Shown here in pieces: positions 42,157 through 43,751 of a DNA stretch of 43,751 bases. Within the stretch, counting starts at the first letter, position 1, and every line of letters begins with the position of its first letter. The notes under the pieces were generated by a model that was not told the DNA's origin, ran no database searches, and saw only the letters and a list, made by a program, of their open reading frames with translations. Both the position numbers and the translations under genes were made by a program. Origin of the DNA: Euzebyales bacterium (lineage in GTDB: Bacteria; Actinomycetota; Nitriliruptoria; Euzebyales; JAHELV01); NCBI GenBank assembly GCA_036374135.1, contig DASUUK010000076.1, positions 1-43,751 on the forward strand, read 5' to 3'.

Positions 42157-42956
42157 TCAGGAACGACGTTCGGCCAGCGTCAGCAGCGTGCCCAGGACGA
42201 GTCCGAGCGTGGCGTGCCCAACGACCACGCGGAGATGGCTCTCGACGCGGTACGCCGTCAGCGACGACAGCGAGGTCCCCTCGTCCACGACGAGGAAGCC
42301 GGCCGCGCGCACGATGAGCCCCGCTCGCAGCGGGGCCACGCCGCGGCGGTCGAGGAAGCTCGCGAGCACGCCGTACGTGGTGCCGAACGTGCGGTGGGCC
42401 GCGAGTCCGATCCGCCTGGCGGCGGCGTCGTCGATCTGCCGGCCGGTCGCCTGGGCCACCTGATGACCGAACTGGGTGAGCCTGCCCCCTGGGGCCAGCT
42501 CCTTCTCCTTGTGCTGCGACGCGGCGCTCTGTCGCCGGAGGAACCCGCTCGTGACCGCGTCCATCGTCCGGCTGGCGGCATAGCCGGCGAGGGCGCCGAC
42601 CACCGGGTTGCTGCCGACCATCGCCCAGCGGTCGGCGACCTTGCCGTTGCGGAAGCGGTAGATCTCCACCGCCTCGTACTCGGTCGAGCGCCCCTCCGTG
42701 TGGAGCGAGGCGCGACCGAAGCACACGCCCACGTCGTCGGCGAGCACGTCGTGGAGCGCGAGTCGAAGGTCACCTTGTCGGCGACGGACGTCATCCGCTC
42801 GAGGACGGTCTCGCGTCCGCGCAGCGGCTCCACCTCCCCGACCTGGTGCCACACGACGTCTTCGGCGAGTAGCTCCGAGAGCGACTGCGGGCCTTCGTCG
42901 CGCATCCGCTGCATGGCGTCTCGCATCATCTTCGCGTTTGGGTGATCGGCCTTCAT
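42157..42956 (-). pseudogene. SnoaL-like / membrane-segment fusion with one frameshift
   Basis: From the ATG at 42956 the frame reads MKADHPNAKMMRDAMQRMRD and LSELLAEDVVWHQVGEVEPL, the start of a SnoaL-like NTF2 fold. Near 42770 the frame changes and continues LALHDVLADDVGVCFGRASL, EAVEIYRFRNGKVADRWAMV, and then a second region (QIDDAAARRIGLAAHRTFGT, SHLRVVVGHATLGLVLGTLL) of the kind in YagU/DUF1440-like membrane proteins. One base indel joins the two, giving a roughly 265-residue protein. It may be a sequencing error. The combination is uncommon as far as I know. Confidence 0.6.
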
Positions 42957-43186
42957 GGTCACGATGGTCACGCCCCTCGTCCGCCCACCCGATACCGGCA
43001 GCCACATCATCCGCTCGTCACCCGACGCGGGCACGCACCAATCGGATCCGCCGGCCCGACCGTCCGCCGGGTGGGGATCGGCGGTCCCGTCACGTCGCAT
43101 ACGATCCACGCCACGGCTCCCACGGCTGCCCACGATGCCCGCACCGACGTCGGCCGGGCGGGGTCACGCTCCCAGCGGTCGCCTAC

Positions 43187-43357
43187 GTGCTGTTCTTCCT
43201 GGCCGGCGCTGCGATGTTCGCCACGCTGACGGCGTCCTACCACCGCCGCCATCAGCTGCGCTGGACCGCCGTCGCCGCCGGCTTCATCTGGCCCCCCGTG
43301 CTGCTGGGCGGGCTGCTCGTGGCCGTGCCCGCACTGCTCGGGACGATCAGCCCATAG
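43187..43357 (+). CDS. small 56-residue membrane protein
   Basis: From the GTG at 43187 the product is LFFLAGAAMFATLTASYHRR, then a second helix (FIWPPVLLGGLLVAVPALLG). The frame extends about ten codons upstream (VTLPAVAYV) without a start codon, so the true start may lie in another frame or the start is 43187. Two helices and a basic turn suggest a small membrane protein of unknown role. Confidence 0.45.
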   Translation: MLFFLAGAAMFATLTASYHRRHQLRWTAVAAGFIWPPVLLGGLLVAVPALLGTISP

Positions 43358-43484
43358 TCCACTTGCAGCGGTCGGGCGACCGCGCATGGACACGGGCTCG
43401 TCCGCGCCCGGCCGCCATCACCTGGCACCGACTGCCCGAAACCCCCGCGACTGCCGTCTCGGGTCCGATACCACCTGCGGGATC

Positions 43485-43505
43485 ATCGCTGAAGGACGAT
43501 AGCAT
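43485..43505 (+). promoter_or_regulatory. promoter/operator candidate for the ArsR-family gene
   Basis: TAGCAT at 43500-43505 is a plausible -10 box, with only six bases to the ATG at 43512, so the transcript may be leaderless. ATCG at 43485-43488 and CGAT at 43497-43500 form a short inverted repeat just upstream, where an ArsR protein could bind. The repeat is only four bases per arm. Confidence 0.3.
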
Positions 43506-43511
43506 CGGTCC

Positions 43512-43751
43512 ATGGCGATCAGTGTAGATGGCGGTGAGCTTCCGCTGGTGGCGAGCCGGTCGGAGCTGTCGGCGGCGGTGGCGTTGTTCCGCAGCCTGGC
43601 GGACCCGACCCGGCTGGCGCTGGTGCGGCGGCTCGCCGCCGGCGAGCGGCGGGTGACCGATCTGGTGGGCGAGCTGGGCCTGGCGCAGTCGACGGTGTCG
43701 GCGCATCTGGCGTGCCTGCGGGACTGCGGGCTGGTCGACTTCCGCGCGCAG
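43512..43751 (+). CDS. ArsR-family metal-responsive regulator, partial
   Basis: The 5' 80 codons of an ArsR/SmtB-type repressor cut by the window end. The dimerisation and HTH regions read ALFRSLADPTRLALVRRLAA and VTDLVGELGLAQSTVSAHLA, then CLRDCGLVDF. The Cys in HLACLRDCG lies where CmtR/CadC-type sensors place metal ligands, so a soft-metal sensor is possible. It normally precedes a metal transporter, which would be outside the window. Confidence 0.85.
   Translation, partial: MAISVDGGELPLVASRSELSAAVALFRSLADPTRLALVRRLAAGERRVTDLVGELGLAQSTVSAHLACLRDCGLVDFRAQ

Noticed and set aside
1-43751. CRISPR arrays, tRNAs, rRNAs and insertion sequences
   Set aside because: No regularly spaced repeats, no recognisable cloverleaf or rRNA segments and no transposase-like protein were found by eye; a tRNA scan would be needed to exclude a small RNA gene.

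Overview
The window is very GC-rich DNA with short intergenic gaps, stop/start overlaps, many GTG starts and gene families common in high-GC Gram-positives (AAA-ATPase cyclases, PspC/LiaF-type membrane proteins, deazaflavin-dependent nitroreductases, PucR- and LacI-type regulators). It most resembles a chromosome of an actinobacterium, perhaps a deep lineage such as Nitriliruptoria or Acidimicrobiia. That placement is inference. I saw no rRNA, tRNA, CRISPR array or complete insertion sequence.

Layout. 0-4 kb: a large zinc-ribbon/cyclase/AAA/TPR regulator and a convergent aminoglycoside-phosphotransferase-like kinase. 4.2-7.3 kb: a molybdate operon (HTH-TOBE regulator, modA, modB, modC) driven by what looks like a leaderless promoter. 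7.4-15 kb: ordinary chromosomal genes: a cupin, a frameshifted PolX-like HhH/PHP gene, a nitroreductase, a GNAT enzyme, a secreted M28 peptidase, a three-gene PspC/LiaF membrane cluster that includes a 59-residue gene, and a YihY/BrkB protein. 15-17.8 kb: an AhpD-like protein and an aromatic flavin monooxygenase, bracketed by two near-identical 36-bp direct repeats. 17.9-21.2 kb (minus strand): a flavin disulfide reductase, then a DUF2652/ArsM-like methyltransferase fusion whose conserved catalytic-region Cys is replaced by an in-frame TGA followed by a good bacterial SECIS hairpin, then a decayed ArsR-type regulator. 21.6-24.3 kb: a methyltransferase and a DUF389 membrane protein. 24.3-26.6 kb: a gene graveyard (PucR-like, alcohol dehydrogenase and PPDK-like remnants). 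26.7-30.4 kb: a PhnB-like protein, then a defence-flavoured stretch with a decayed DUF4062 gene, an FHA-TIR-membrane protein and a Phd/VapC toxin-antitoxin pair that abuts a truncated DHFR/RibD-like gene. 30.6-34.5 kb: an unassigned membrane protein, a rubrerythrin-VIT1 fusion, a glyoxalase-fold protein, and TetR and cyclase remnants. 34.6-42.1 kb: a carbohydrate locus (secreted glycosidase-like protein, LacI-type regulator, ABC binding protein, two permeases, GH130 enzyme). 42.1-43.75 kb: a frameshifted SnoaL/membrane fusion, a tiny membrane protein and the start of an ArsR-family regulator cut by the window edge.

The most striking item is the selenoprotein candidate. It makes sense as one step of a metalloid-handling operon: a flavin disulfide reductase, a (seleno)methyltransferase and an ArsR remnant. 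The second is the FHA-TIR-membrane protein beside DUF4062 and a toxin-antitoxin pair, which suggests an immune-type module. Many genes carry single-base frameshifts at G runs. Base-calling errors in a high-GC assembly must be considered for those (LacI, PolX-like, SnoaL fusion), but the remnants with internal deletions (DUF4062, cyclase, PPDK-like, DHFR-like) look genuinely decayed.
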